Assembly: GCA_041082245.1 (NCBI GenBank)
Contig: JBDOIE010000006.1
Span: forward strand, 1 to 64,000
Origin: DAOTVY01 sp041082245
GTDB taxonomy: Bacteria; Chloroflexota; Chloroflexia; DTKN01
Length of the DNA: 64,000 nucleotides
Reading direction: 5' to 3'
Shown here: positions 1-7,026 of the stretch, in pieces
Layout of the letters: every line of letters starts with the position of its first letter
How positions within the stretch are numbered: the first letter of the stretch is position 1
Made by a program: the position numbers and the translations under genes
Notes under the pieces: generated by a model
What the model was told of the DNA's origin: nothing
The model's database searches: none
Seen by the model: only the letters and a program-made list of their open reading frames with translations

Positions 1-73
1 ACAAATACACAGCCTGGATGTCCGGGTACCTCTGGAAAACCTGCGCCAGTTGCCAAAGTCGAGCCGCGTCCAT
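1..73 (-). CDS. nucleotidyltransferase-domain protein, 5' end only
   Basis: Leftward gene entering from the window start; only the first 24 codons are present. The ATG at 73 is preceded on the minus strand by a GGTGAGGG ribosome site. The peptide ends in YPDIQAVYL, which matches the run-up to the GS motif of minimal (MNT-type) nucleotidyltransferases, where a strand of the form YPxxxAVYLFGS precedes the catalytic aspartates. The catalytic residues lie outside the window, so the family call rests on this short signature. Such proteins usually pair with a HEPN partner, which cannot be checked here. It is divergent from the wbp-like operon and shares a promoter region with it. Confidence 0.5.
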   Translation of the reverse strand, partial: MDAARLWQLAQVFQRYPDIQAVYL

Positions 74-102
74 TGCACCCTCACCCTGTCCAGCCTGTTT
101 TC

Positions 103-130
103 ATCCTATCATAGCGGAAAGGTCTGTCAA
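103..130 (-). promoter_or_regulatory. candidate minus-strand promoter for the nucleotidyltransferase gene
   Basis: On the minus strand, TTGACA (130-125) is followed after 16 bases by TAGGAT (108-103). Its -35 is one arm of the palindrome that also forms the -35 of the plus-strand promoter. Confidence 0.45.
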
Positions 131-139
131 AGTTGACAG
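124..139. promoter_or_regulatory. palindromic operator-like site joining two -35 boxes
   Basis: CTGTCAA-AG-TTGACAG is a perfect 7-bp inverted repeat with a 2-base centre. Each arm contains a TTGACA hexamer, one reading left and one right, so one bound protein could affect both divergent promoters. The symmetry may also simply follow from two back-to-back -35 hexamers. Confidence 0.5.
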
Positions 140-161
140 GACCCCACAAGCCGTCTACAAT
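133..161 (+). promoter_or_regulatory. sigma-70-type promoter of the wbp-like operon
   Basis: TTGACA (133-138), 17-base spacer, TACAAT (156-161). Transcription would begin near 168, giving a leader of about 54 bases before the ATG at 222. Confidence 0.7.
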
Positions 162-221
162 CCAGGCGACCGGAAAGGAACAGGAGGTCAGGGCAGATTC
201 CCCTTTCCGCGGGAGGTAGCG

Positions 222-791
222 ATGATCCACCCCACGGCCGAGGTATCAGCCCAGGCACAGATCGGCGAAGGGACTCGCATCTGGCACCACGCGCAGGTGC
301 GTGAAGGCGCGCGTATCGGCCGCAACTGCATCATCGGCAAGAACGTTTACGTTGATTTTGGCGTAACCATCGGGGACAACGTCAAGATCCAGAACAATGC
401 CTCCCTGTACCACGGGGTTACGGTCGAGGATGGCGTCTTCATCGGGCCGCACGTTTGCTTGACGAACGACAAGATCCCCCGTGCCATCAACCCCGACGGT
501 TCCCTCAAGAGCGGGGCCGACTGGGAAGCGGGGCGCATCCTGCTCCGCTACGGTTGCTCCCTGGGGGCTGGGGCGGTGGTCGTCACAGGGGTGACCATCG
601 GGCGCTGGGCTATGGTCGGGGCCGGGGCGGTCGTGACGCGCGATGTCCCGGACCATGGACTTGTGGTGGGCAATCCCGCCCGGCTCGTGGGATATGTCTG
701 TGTTTGCGGACGGCGCCTGGTACCGCTCGAGGGCAACCGGATGCGCTGCCCTGTATGTCAACGCGAGTTCGAGCTGGAGGAAAAGCGATGA
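222..791 (+). CDS. wbpD: left-handed beta-helix N-acetyltransferase (WbpD/WlbB-like)
   Basis: A 189-residue hexapeptide-repeat acyltransferase. Imperfect [LIV]GxxxxI repeats (VSAQAQIGEGTRI, ARIGRNCIIGKNV, VTIGDNVKI) run through most of the protein. Known WbpD/WlbB enzymes transfer acetyl from acetyl-CoA to the 3-amino group of UDP-GlcNAc3NA in the cytoplasm, giving UDP-2,3-diacetamido-glucuronate. The function is inferred from the family and from the next three genes, which supply the other steps. The ATG at 222 was chosen because GGGAGGTAG sits 3-11 bases upstream; the reading frame is open further upstream but lacks a ribosome site. The C-terminus carries two Cys pairs (CVC and CPVC), like a small zinc ribbon, which is not standard for the family. 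The stop overlaps the next start by 3 bases. Confidence 0.85.
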   Translation: MIHPTAEVSAQAQIGEGTRIWHHAQVREGARIGRNCIIGKNVYVDFGVTIGDNVKIQNNASLYHGVTVEDGVFIGPHVCLTNDKIPRAINPDGSLKSGADWEAGRILLRYGCSLGAGAVVVTGVTIGRWAMVGAGAVVTRDVPDHGLVVGNPARLVGYVCVCGRRLVPLEGNRMRCPVCQREFELEEKR

Positions 792-1885
792 TCCCGATCG
801 CAAAACCGCTCATCGGCGAAGAGGAGAAGGCAGCGGTCCTGGCGGTGCTGGAAAGCGGGCAGCTCGCCCAGGGGAAGGAGGTCGCGGAGTTCGAGGAACG
901 CTTTGCCCGTTTTTGCGGCGTCAAGCACGCCATCGCTACCTCTTCCGGGACGGCGGCGCTGCATGTGGCCCTGCTCGCGCTGGGCATCGGCCCTGGGGAC
1001 GAGGTACTCACCACCCCCTTTACCTTCATCGCGTCCGCCAACGCGGTCCTCTTCTGTGGCGCGCGGCCTGTCTTCTGCGACATCGAGCCGGATACCTTCA
1101 ACCTCGACCCGAACCACGCGGAAGCGGTCATCCGGCGCCGTCGGGCGCAGGGAAAACGGCTCCGCGCGATCCTCCCCGTGCACCTTTTCGGACACCTCTG
1201 CGATATGCCGGCCATCCTGGAGCTCGCCAAGCGGTATGACCTCCTGATTGTAGAGGACGCCTGTCAGTCGCACGGCGCGTCCCTCAATGGCAAGAAGGCC
1301 GGCTCCTTTGGCACCGGATGTTTCTCCTTCTACCCGACCAAGAACATCACCACGGGCGAGGGCGGGATGATCACCACGGACGACGACGCGGTTGCGGAAA
1401 AGTGCCGTTTGCTGCGCGACCACGGCCAGCGTCGGCGCTACCACCACGAGACGCTCGGCTACAACCTCCGGATGACGAACATCGCTGCGGCCATCGGGCT
1501 TGCACAGCTCGAAAAACTGCCCCGCCACACGGAGATGCGCATCCGCAACGCAGCTTACCTGACCGAGCATCTCCAGGGCTTGCCGCACGTGGTTGTGCCT
1601 ACCGTGCGCCCGGGCTATGTACACGTCTTTCACCAGTACACCATCCGCATCCGCGGCGATCGGGACCGCGCGGTCGAAGTGCTTCGGGAAAAGGGGATCG
1701 GAACCGGTGTGCACTACCCGGTCCCGGTGCACCACCAGCCGCTCTACCGGGCGCTGGGGTACGACGACGTCCTCCCGGAGGCCGAGCGGGCCAGCCGGGA
1801 GGTGCTTTCGCTCCCCGTGCACCCGGCCCTGAGCCAAAGCGACCTGGACACGATCGTGGATGCAGTGGCTTCGCTCCAGGTGTAG
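788..1885 (+). CDS. wbpE: DegT/DnrJ/EryC1/StrS sugar aminotransferase (WbpE/WlbC-like)
   Basis: A 365-residue PLP-dependent sugar aminotransferase. Visible family marks are the SSGTAALH phosphate-binding segment near residues 52-59, VEDACQSHGA near 155-164 and the PLP lysine K185 in FYPTKN. These enzymes form a 3-amino sugar from a nucleotide-linked 3-keto sugar, usually with glutamate as donor. In the Wbp/Wlb pathway the substrate is UDP-2-acetamido-3-keto-glucuronate. The start ATG overlaps the stop of the acetyltransferase gene, so translation is probably coupled. Substrate assignment depends on the neighbours, because DegT enzymes are hard to separate by sequence alone. Confidence 0.85.
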   Translation: MIPIAKPLIGEEEKAAVLAVLESGQLAQGKEVAEFEERFARFCGVKHAIATSSGTAALHVALLALGIGPGDEVLTTPFTFIASANAVLFCGARPVFCDIEPDTFNLDPNHAEAVIRRRRAQGKRLRAILPVHLFGHLCDMPAILELAKRYDLLIVEDACQSHGASLNGKKAGSFGTGCFSFYPTKNITTGEGGMITTDDDAVAEKCRLLRDHGQRRRYHHETLGYNLRMTNIAAAIGLAQLEKLPRHTEMRIRNAAYLTEHLQGLPHVVVPTVRPGYVHVFHQYTIRIRGDRDRAVEVLREKGIGTGVHYPVPVHHQPLYRALGYDDVLPEAERASREVLSLPVHPALSQSDLDTIVDAVASLQV

Positions 1886-1900
1886 ACAACGGAGGGAAAG

Positions 1901-2920
1901 ATGCTCCGAGCCGCGGTGATCGGCGTGGGCGCGATGGGGGCACACCACGCCCGCGTGTACAACGAACTCGAGGACGTGGAACTGGTGGCGGTGGCAGATG
2001 CCGAGCCCGCACGGGCCGAGGCCGTCGGCCGGCGCTTCAAGGTCCCCTTTTACGAGGATTACCTCAAGATGCTCTCCCACGAGCGCCCGGACCTCATCTC
2101 CGTCGCGGTGCCTACCTCGCTCCACCATCCGGTGGCCCTGGAGGCGATGGCGCAGGGGGTTCACGTGCTTGTGGAGAAGCCCATCGCTTCCACAGTGCAC
2201 GAGGCCGAGGAGATGATCCAGGCCGCGAAACGGTACGGCGTGAAACTTGCGGTCGGACACATCGAGCGCTTCAACCCGGCGGTGATCGAGCTGAAACGAC
2301 GGCTCGAGCGCGGCGAGCTGGGCCGCGTGTTCCTCGTGCATGCGCGGAGGCTCGGCCCGTTCCCGGAGCGCATCCAGGACATGGGCGTGGTGATCGACCT
2401 CGCCGCCCACGACCTGGATGTGATGTTCTACCTTCTGGGCCAGGAGGTCGAACGCGTTTACGCCGAAACGACGCGCTGGATCCACGCCCGCCACGAGGAT
2501 CTGCTGTGCGGACTGCTGCGGTTCCGCGGCGGCTGCCTGGGACTGCTCGACATCAACCGCCTGACGCCGACCAAGATCCGGGAGCTTTCGGTGACCGGCG
2601 AGAAGGGGATGTTCGTGGTGAACTATCTCACCCAGGACCTTTATTTCTACGAGAACAGGTACACCGCCGGCGACTGGGACAGCCTCAGCATCCTGAAGGG
2701 CGTCGGGGAAGGGAACATGACCCGCTTGACGATCGCGCGCAAAGAGCCGCTGCGCGCGGAACTGGAGGCGTTCGTCCGAGCCGTAAAGGACAACCTGCCG
2801 CCCCCCGTCAGCGGCGAGGACGGGTTGCGTGTGCTGTGTGTGGCCTTGGAACTGGTACGTTCCGGTACGGAACACCGGGTGCTCCACCGGCCGGACGGTT
2901 CCCAGGGAGAGACCGTATGA
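1901..2920 (+). CDS. wbpB: Gfo/Idh/MocA oxidoreductase (WbpB/WlbA-like)
   Basis: A 339-residue NAD(P)-dependent sugar dehydrogenase. The N-terminal Rossmann motif GVGAMGAHHA lies at residues 8-17 and the family EKP motif with its lysine at 92-94. The C-terminal half is the alpha/beta Gfo/Idh domain. In the Wbp/Wlb route this enzyme oxidises C3 of UDP-GlcNAcA before transamination. The ATG at 1901 follows GGAGGGAAAG. Its last codons overlap the start of the downstream dehydrogenase (ATGA). Other Gfo/Idh substrates are possible, but the four-gene context favours this one. Confidence 0.82.
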   Translation: MLRAAVIGVGAMGAHHARVYNELEDVELVAVADAEPARAEAVGRRFKVPFYEDYLKMLSHERPDLISVAVPTSLHHPVALEAMAQGVHVLVEKPIASTVHEAEEMIQAAKRYGVKLAVGHIERFNPAVIELKRRLERGELGRVFLVHARRLGPFPERIQDMGVVIDLAAHDLDVMFYLLGQEVERVYAETTRWIHARHEDLLCGLLRFRGGCLGLLDINRLTPTKIRELSVTGEKGMFVVNYLTQDLYFYENRYTAGDWDSLSILKGVGEGNMTRLTIARKEPLRAELEAFVRAVKDNLPPPVSGEDGLRVLCVALELVRSGTEHRVLHRPDGSQGETV

Positions 2921-4242
2921 TCGAAACCTTGCGCGAAGCGATCCGACGTAAGGAAACCCCGGTCGCGGTGATCGGGATGGGATACGTGGGCCTGCCGGTC
3001 GCGTGCCGGTTCGCGCAGGCCGGCTTTCCGGTGATTGGGATCGAGCGCAGCACAGACAAGGTAGCGTTGATCCGCGAGGGCCGATGCCCGATCGGCGGGA
3101 AAGAGCCGGGGCTCGCGGAGCTGCTCGCGGAGGTCGTGCGTGCCGGGGCGCTACGGGTAGCGAGCGACTATGGCACCGTGCGGCCGGCCCGCGCGATCCT
3201 GATCGCCGTGGAAACACCCGTGGACGAGGCGACCCATCGGCCCGCGTATACCGCGCTGCGCTCCGCCCTGGAAGCGCTGGGGCCGCACCTGTCGCCCGGC
3301 ACCCTCGTGGTCGTGGAGTCGACACTCGCCCCGGGCACGATGGCCGGCCTGGTGCGGCCTACGCTGGAGCAGGCCTCGGGGCTGCAGTGCGGGAAAGACC
3401 TTTTCCTCGCGCATTGTCCAGAACGGGTGACGCCGGGGCGTCTCCTCCATAACCTGGAGCATATGCCGCGTGTGATCGGGGGGATGACCCCCGAAGCCAC
3501 GGCCCTGGCGCTCGAGCTGTACCGCCACGTCGTGCGCGGCGAGCTGGATGGCACCGACGCCCTGACGGCCGAAATCGTAAAGACGACGGAGAACGCCTAC
3601 CGCGACGTGCAGATCGCCTTCGCAAACGAAATCGCCCTGCTCTGCGAGGGGCTGGGGGCTGACGTATGGCGGGTGAGGGAACTCGTCAACAAGTGCCCCT
3701 ACCGCGATATGCATCTGCCCGGAGCGGGCGTGGGCGGGCATTGTCTGCCAAAAGACCCCTGGCTGCTGCTCGCGAACGCGCCGGCCGACTTCCACGCTCG
3801 GGTGATCCCGGCCGCCCGCGCGGTCAACGACAGCATGCCCCTGCACGTGGCTGACCTCGTCGTGGACGGGCTCCGCGTCGCCGGAAAGGATGTGCGCGGC
3901 GCGCGGGTCGTCGTGCTCGGATACGCCTTCCTGGAGAACTCGGACGACACCCGGAACTCCCCGAGCGCAGCTCTGGTGCGGCGCCTCCGGGAACTGGGGG
4001 CGGAGGTCGTCGTTCACGACCCCCATGTCCCGAACTACCGGGGCGACCTCTGGGAACGCCTCCGCGGATGCGACGCCGCGGTGGTCATGGTCCGACACGA
4101 GGAGTACCTTCGGCTCGACCCGAGGGAAGTCGCAGCACAGTTGGCCCAGCCGCCCCTGCTGGTGGACGGCCGGCGCGTGTTTGCTCCGGACGCGGCCCGG
4201 TGGATCTACCGGGGAATCGGCAGTCCCGCGGTAAACCTGTAG
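2917..4242 (+). CDS. wbpA: nucleotide-sugar 6-dehydrogenase (UDP-GlcNAc/UDP-Glc type)
   Basis: A 441-residue member of the UDP-glucose/UDP-GlcNAc/GDP-mannose dehydrogenase family, which performs two successive NAD+ oxidations at C6 to give a uronic acid. Residues 20-26 (GMGYVGL) form the Rossmann loop. The catalytic cysteine is C276 in GVGGHCLPKDP. The C-terminal UDP-binding domain follows (VLGYAFLENSDDTRNSP). Next to the three genes above, UDP-GlcNAc is the likeliest substrate, making this the first step of UDP-diacetamido-glucuronate synthesis. The start overlaps the previous stop by 4 bases. It is the last gene of the operon; no clear terminator follows. Confidence 0.85.
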   Translation: MIETLREAIRRKETPVAVIGMGYVGLPVACRFAQAGFPVIGIERSTDKVALIREGRCPIGGKEPGLAELLAEVVRAGALRVASDYGTVRPARAILIAVETPVDEATHRPAYTALRSALEALGPHLSPGTLVVVESTLAPGTMAGLVRPTLEQASGLQCGKDLFLAHCPERVTPGRLLHNLEHMPRVIGGMTPEATALALELYRHVVRGELDGTDALTAEIVKTTENAYRDVQIAFANEIALLCEGLGADVWRVRELVNKCPYRDMHLPGAGVGGHCLPKDPWLLLANAPADFHARVIPAARAVNDSMPLHVADLVVDGLRVAGKDVRGARVVVLGYAFLENSDDTRNSPSAALVRRLRELGAEVVVHDPHVPNYRGDLWERLRGCDAAVVMVRHEEYLRLDPREVAAQLAQPPLLVDGRRVFAPDAARWIYRGIGSPAVNL

Positions 4243-4663
4243 GGCTTGCCCCGCGCGCGATCCTGTGGATTCCAGGGGAACTGGGGGCTGGGATACAGCA
4301 AGCGCGCGTTGCATTCGGCGTGCTTGCGCAGCCGCGAGGTTCGCTGGATATACGATGCTGCGCGATGCTCCGTTTGTGGTTGGTCCCCGTCGGATGCTGC
4401 CCACAGCCGTTATGGTTTGTCCACTTCGCTTCTCCCGGGTACAATGGCCGGTGACTTACCGCCAGCTCTGGTTTGCGAATGTCCGCATCCCATCCAGACC
4501 GCAGGTCGTTCGCGTCTGTCTGGCTTGGTCCGCATCGACCTCCGACTGCAGGGCACTCTAGCGCGAGATCAGTTTGTTCGACCTCCACGCGCTCCGCGCG
4601 CAGGAACGTGGGTCGGTCCGTGGCCGGGACGTCTCACGGCGCGTCTCCTGAAACACCACGGCG
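4243..4663. other. 421-base gap between convergent genes
   Basis: No convincing protein gene; the open frames here show no recognisable domain and no good ribosome site. It contains one promoter-like sequence (4417-4445) pointing right with no gene after it before the converging aldolase-fusion gene. No clear terminator was recognised. Confidence 0.5.
4417..4445 (+). promoter_or_regulatory. orphan promoter-like sequence
   Basis: TTGTCC (4417-4422), 17 bases, TACAAT (4440-4445). A transcript from about 4452 would run into the 3' end of the convergent gene at 4664, so it could make a small RNA or an antisense RNA. It may also be a chance match. Confidence 0.4.
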
Positions 4664-5695
4664 CTAGAGGAGCTTCTTCTCGCGCAGCATCCGCACGGTT
4701 TCCTCCGGGAGGGGTTCGGGCGCTTTGCCAAGTGAGTGGCAAGTGACGATCAGCTGCGCGGTGCGTTCCAGCGTCTGCACGGCGTCCGCCGCCGCGCGGA
4801 GGCTTGGGGCCGCGGCTACAACCCCGTGGTTGGCCAGGATGCAGGCCGTGCCGTGGCCGAGGGCCTTTACCACCGCGTGCGCGAGGTCCCGCGTCCCGGG
4901 CATAGCGAACGGAACAGTAGGCACCTCCCCCAGGAGCGCCGCCTCGGTGGTCACAGGCGCGAAGGCCAATCCGCTCAGCGCCAGCACGGTCGCGTAGGGT
5001 GCGTGCGCGTGAACGACGGCCCGGACCTCGGGACGGGCGCGGTAGATCTCGGTGTGGAGCGCCCACTCCGAGGAAGGATGGAATTCACCCGGGTCCAGGG
5101 GGTTGCCTTCCAGGTCGATGCGCACCATCTGCTCCGGGCGAAGCGCACCCTTGTAAAGGCCACAGGGCGTGATCCAGCACCATTCCTGCCCTTCCATCCG
5201 CAGGCTGACATTTCCCCCTCTTGCGGTGATCAATCCCAGGCGGTGCAGCTCCTCGATCACCCGGACCATCTCCACACGGGGATCCAGGACAGCTCCCGGC
5301 ACCAGTTCGCCGGCACCCCGACGCGCGTCCCGATAGAGACGGGATACCTCCCCGTGGAGAGCAGAGAGCAGACCGACCATCCTGAGATCGCCTTCGAGCG
5401 ACAACCGTCCCTTGCCCGCCGTCTGTCCGGGGGCGAAAGTTCCCAGAAGGGCATCCAGGGTTCGGCTGTCCGTTTCGATGCGCAGTTCGGCCGGCACTGG
5501 AGATGTCCCGAGGCCGGCGATTACACTTCCATCCCGCAAACCCAGGTGAAACTCGAGGCCGAGATCGACGAGCAGGCAATGGAACATCGCCCGACATCCC
5601 GTAGAAAAGGCACGAAGCGCGGGATCGTGCTCTGCTCCTTGGCAGAAACGTTGCAGGAGCTCGGTCATCCACGCTTCCGCAGGTCGATATCCCAT
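4664..5695 (-). CDS. SCP2-like domain fused to class II aldolase
   Basis: 343 residues in two parts. Residues 1 to about 140 resemble an SCP2 sterol-carrier domain, a hydrophobic-ligand pocket (pattern LRIETDSRTLDALLG then KGRLSLEGDLRMVG). Residues from about 150 on are a class II aldolase/adducin domain, with the GNVS motif, a VVHAHAPYAT segment whose histidines are typical zinc ligands, and LANHGVVAA. Class II aldolases of this type cleave sugar phosphates such as fuculose-1-phosphate; the substrate here cannot be read. The start at 5695 follows AAGGAGGTCGCC on the minus strand; the frame stays open 26 codons upstream without a ribosome site. It is a single gene with its own promoter. Confidence 0.75.
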   Translation of the reverse strand: MGYRPAEAWMTELLQRFCQGAEHDPALRAFSTGCRAMFHCLLVDLGLEFHLGLRDGSVIAGLGTSPVPAELRIETDSRTLDALLGTFAPGQTAGKGRLSLEGDLRMVGLLSALHGEVSRLYRDARRGAGELVPGAVLDPRVEMVRVIEELHRLGLITARGGNVSLRMEGQEWCWITPCGLYKGALRPEQMVRIDLEGNPLDPGEFHPSSEWALHTEIYRARPEVRAVVHAHAPYATVLALSGLAFAPVTTEAALLGEVPTVPFAMPGTRDLAHAVVKALGHGTACILANHGVVAAAPSLRAAADAVQTLERTAQLIVTCHSLGKAPEPLPEETVRMLREKKLL

Positions 5696-5761
5696 GGCGA
5701 CCTCCTTGACGGCTGGTCCGCAGGCGGAGAAAGCGCTCAGAGAAACCCCGCTATCCGCCCC

Positions 5762-5789
5762 ATTATGCCACACCGGGAGGTGCCGTCAA
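5762..5789 (-). promoter_or_regulatory. promoter of the SCP2-aldolase gene
   Basis: On the minus strand TTGACG (5789-5784), 16 bases, CATAAT (5767-5762). The start site would be near 5755, about 60 bases before the ATG. Confidence 0.6.
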
Positions 5790-5863
5790 GCGCGAGTCCA
5801 GTTTCCGGAGAACTGGCCCAGGGCAGCGAGCCGCGGATAGCCACCCTCCTTCGGGGGCGGGCC

Positions 5864-5892
5864 GGTAGGCAAGGGCAATGCCCTTGTCTACC
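5864..5892. repeat. long palindromic hairpin
   Basis: Two 14-base arms (ggtaggcaagggca / tgcccttgtctacc) pair at 13 of 14 positions around a single-base centre. It lies between divergent genes and has no T-run, so it does not look like a terminator. The terminal GGTAGGC/GCCTACC theme recurs in the hairpin at 20361-20403. Confidence 0.65.
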
Positions 5893-6362
5893 CAGACCCG
5901 CACCGGGAGTTTCCGACCCGGGGCCGTAGCGCCTTTCGTTAGGCTTGAAGGATGGCGGCTACGGTCGCGGGCCTCAAATGGTCACAGGCTTGTACACTCG
6001 GCGCAAGCCCATTCTTTTTGGGAAACTGGAGCTGCTCGGCGGGCCCTTCAAGGTTTTGCTGCGTTCCGAGAAGTATCGATATCCTGAGCGCGCTGCGAGA
6101 GCGAGCGGTCCGCTGGACGCGTGGGCCGGCTTCCGGGTTTCGATCCGCGTCTCGCTGCGCGCGCCGCCGCCAACCGGCGAAGCCGGCCAACGCTTTCGCG
6201 GTCTCGATACGGGGGCGAGGGCCCGCCTCGCTCCCTATGCGCGGCCTCCTCGCCTGGCCAAGGCACCGGTAACAGGTAGCCTTCGGATGAGGATCGACCG
6301 ACGTTCCGGACCTCCGCTGGAAAACAGGAAAAAAACCCGGCCGGCGCGGCACCCGCTCGGGA
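5893..6362. other. non-coding stretch between divergent genes, mostly a diverged repeat
   Basis: No open frame here has a recognisable domain or ribosome site. Most of the stretch is taken up by repeat copy A (about 6065-6325), which has a relative at 35.4-35.6 kb. Confidence 0.55.
6065..6325. repeat. dispersed intergenic repeat, copy A
   Basis: Shares segments with 35370-35575. The left part has a gtatcgatatcctgagcgcg-like stretch, the centre has cgggtttcgat, and the right part (about 6271-6318) matches copy B at about 39 of 48 positions without gaps. The centre differs between copies and is rich in GC palindromes. No transposase is nearby. It could be a REP-type or MITE-like element. Confidence 0.55.
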
Positions 6363-6391
6363 TTGATTCTGGGAAAACCTACTGGTATCAT
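6363..6391 (+). promoter_or_regulatory. promoter of the CMD-family gene
   Basis: TTGATT (6363-6368), 17 bases, TATCAT (6386-6391) with a TGG extension just before the -10. Confidence 0.65.
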
Positions 6392-6444
6392 GGAGACAGG
6401 CCTGCACCTTTCTGGCCATATGCAATGACGCGAAGGAGGCGAAG

Positions 6445-6744
6445 ATGTCCGAGCACCCGCTTTCTACGCTGGAACGGCTCGACCCACGGATGATGGAACA
6501 CCTGGAGGCGACGAACGAACTCGTCTATGCGCCTGGGGCTTTGCCGAAAAAGTTCAAGCTACTGCTGGCGATGGCGTTCGACGCCGCGCACGGGGCCCAG
6601 GGAGGCGTCCGCGCCCTGGCGACTGCGGCAATGCGCGAGGGCGCCACGAAAGAGGAGATCGCCGAAACGCTCCGGGTAACGTTCCTCCTGAGCGGGGTCG
6701 GCAGCCTGTACACGGCCTCGCTCGCGCTGAAAGACGTCCTCTAG
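6445..6744 (+). CDS. carboxymuconolactone decarboxylase (CMD/AhpD-like) family protein
   Basis: A 99-residue all-helical CMD-fold protein, the usual size for a single-domain member. The signature region is HGAQGGVRALATAA followed by GATKEEI. AhpD-type members use a CxxC pair for peroxide reduction; this protein has no cysteine, so thiol redox activity is unlikely and a decarboxylase-like or unknown role is more probable. The ATG at 6445 follows GAAGGAGGCGAAG. It has its own promoter at 6363-6391. The next gene downstream is a TetR regulator with a separate promoter, so the two are probably not co-transcribed. Confidence 0.75.
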   Translation: MSEHPLSTLERLDPRMMEHLEATNELVYAPGALPKKFKLLLAMAFDAAHGAQGGVRALATAAMREGATKEEIAETLRVTFLLSGVGSLYTASLALKDVL

Positions 6745-6963
6745 CCGCGGCTGCGCGGCCCCGCGAGCGATTTTTCCGAAAGGGCAAGCCGCTTGCCGGC
6801 CATCAGACCCTGCAGGGCCGTGTTGGGGAGAAGGGCACGGAGGAAGCCGGCGCCGTTTCGATCCGCCTGCTTGTTCTCGAAACGCCCTCTGGCCTGCTGA
6901 GGCCTCGCGCCAACTAAGCGCGCTGACCTCCGGCAAGGGAGTGCAACAACCTCCGCAGCCCGG

Positions 6964-6992
6964 TTGACGCTGTCCGGATCACTGGCTATAAT
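6964..6992 (+). promoter_or_regulatory. promoter of the tetR-exporter operon
   Basis: TTGACG (6964-6969), exactly 17 bases, consensus TATAAT (6987-6992). The start site falls near 6999, inside the operator palindrome at 6994-7011. Confidence 0.8.
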
Positions 6993-6993
6993 A

Positions 6994-7011
6994 TGAGTGA
7001 GCGCTCACTCA
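6994..7011. promoter_or_regulatory. TetR-type operator, perfect 18-bp palindrome
   Basis: tgagtgagcgctcactca reads the same on both strands. It begins 2 bases after the -10 box and covers the expected start site, where a bound repressor would block transcription. TetR-family proteins typically bind palindromes of this size, so the regulator encoded just downstream probably represses itself and the exporter genes. Confidence 0.75.
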
Positions 7012-7026
7012 GAAGGAGGAACAGCG

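Noticed and set aside
758..3325. 855-codon minus-strand frame over the wbp-like genes
   Set aside because: Antisense to clearly identified enzymes; composition is histidine- and arginine-rich without motifs.
4246..4746. 166-codon plus-strand frame in the gap after the 6-dehydrogenase
   Set aside because: No ribosome site, overlaps the convergent gene, no motif.
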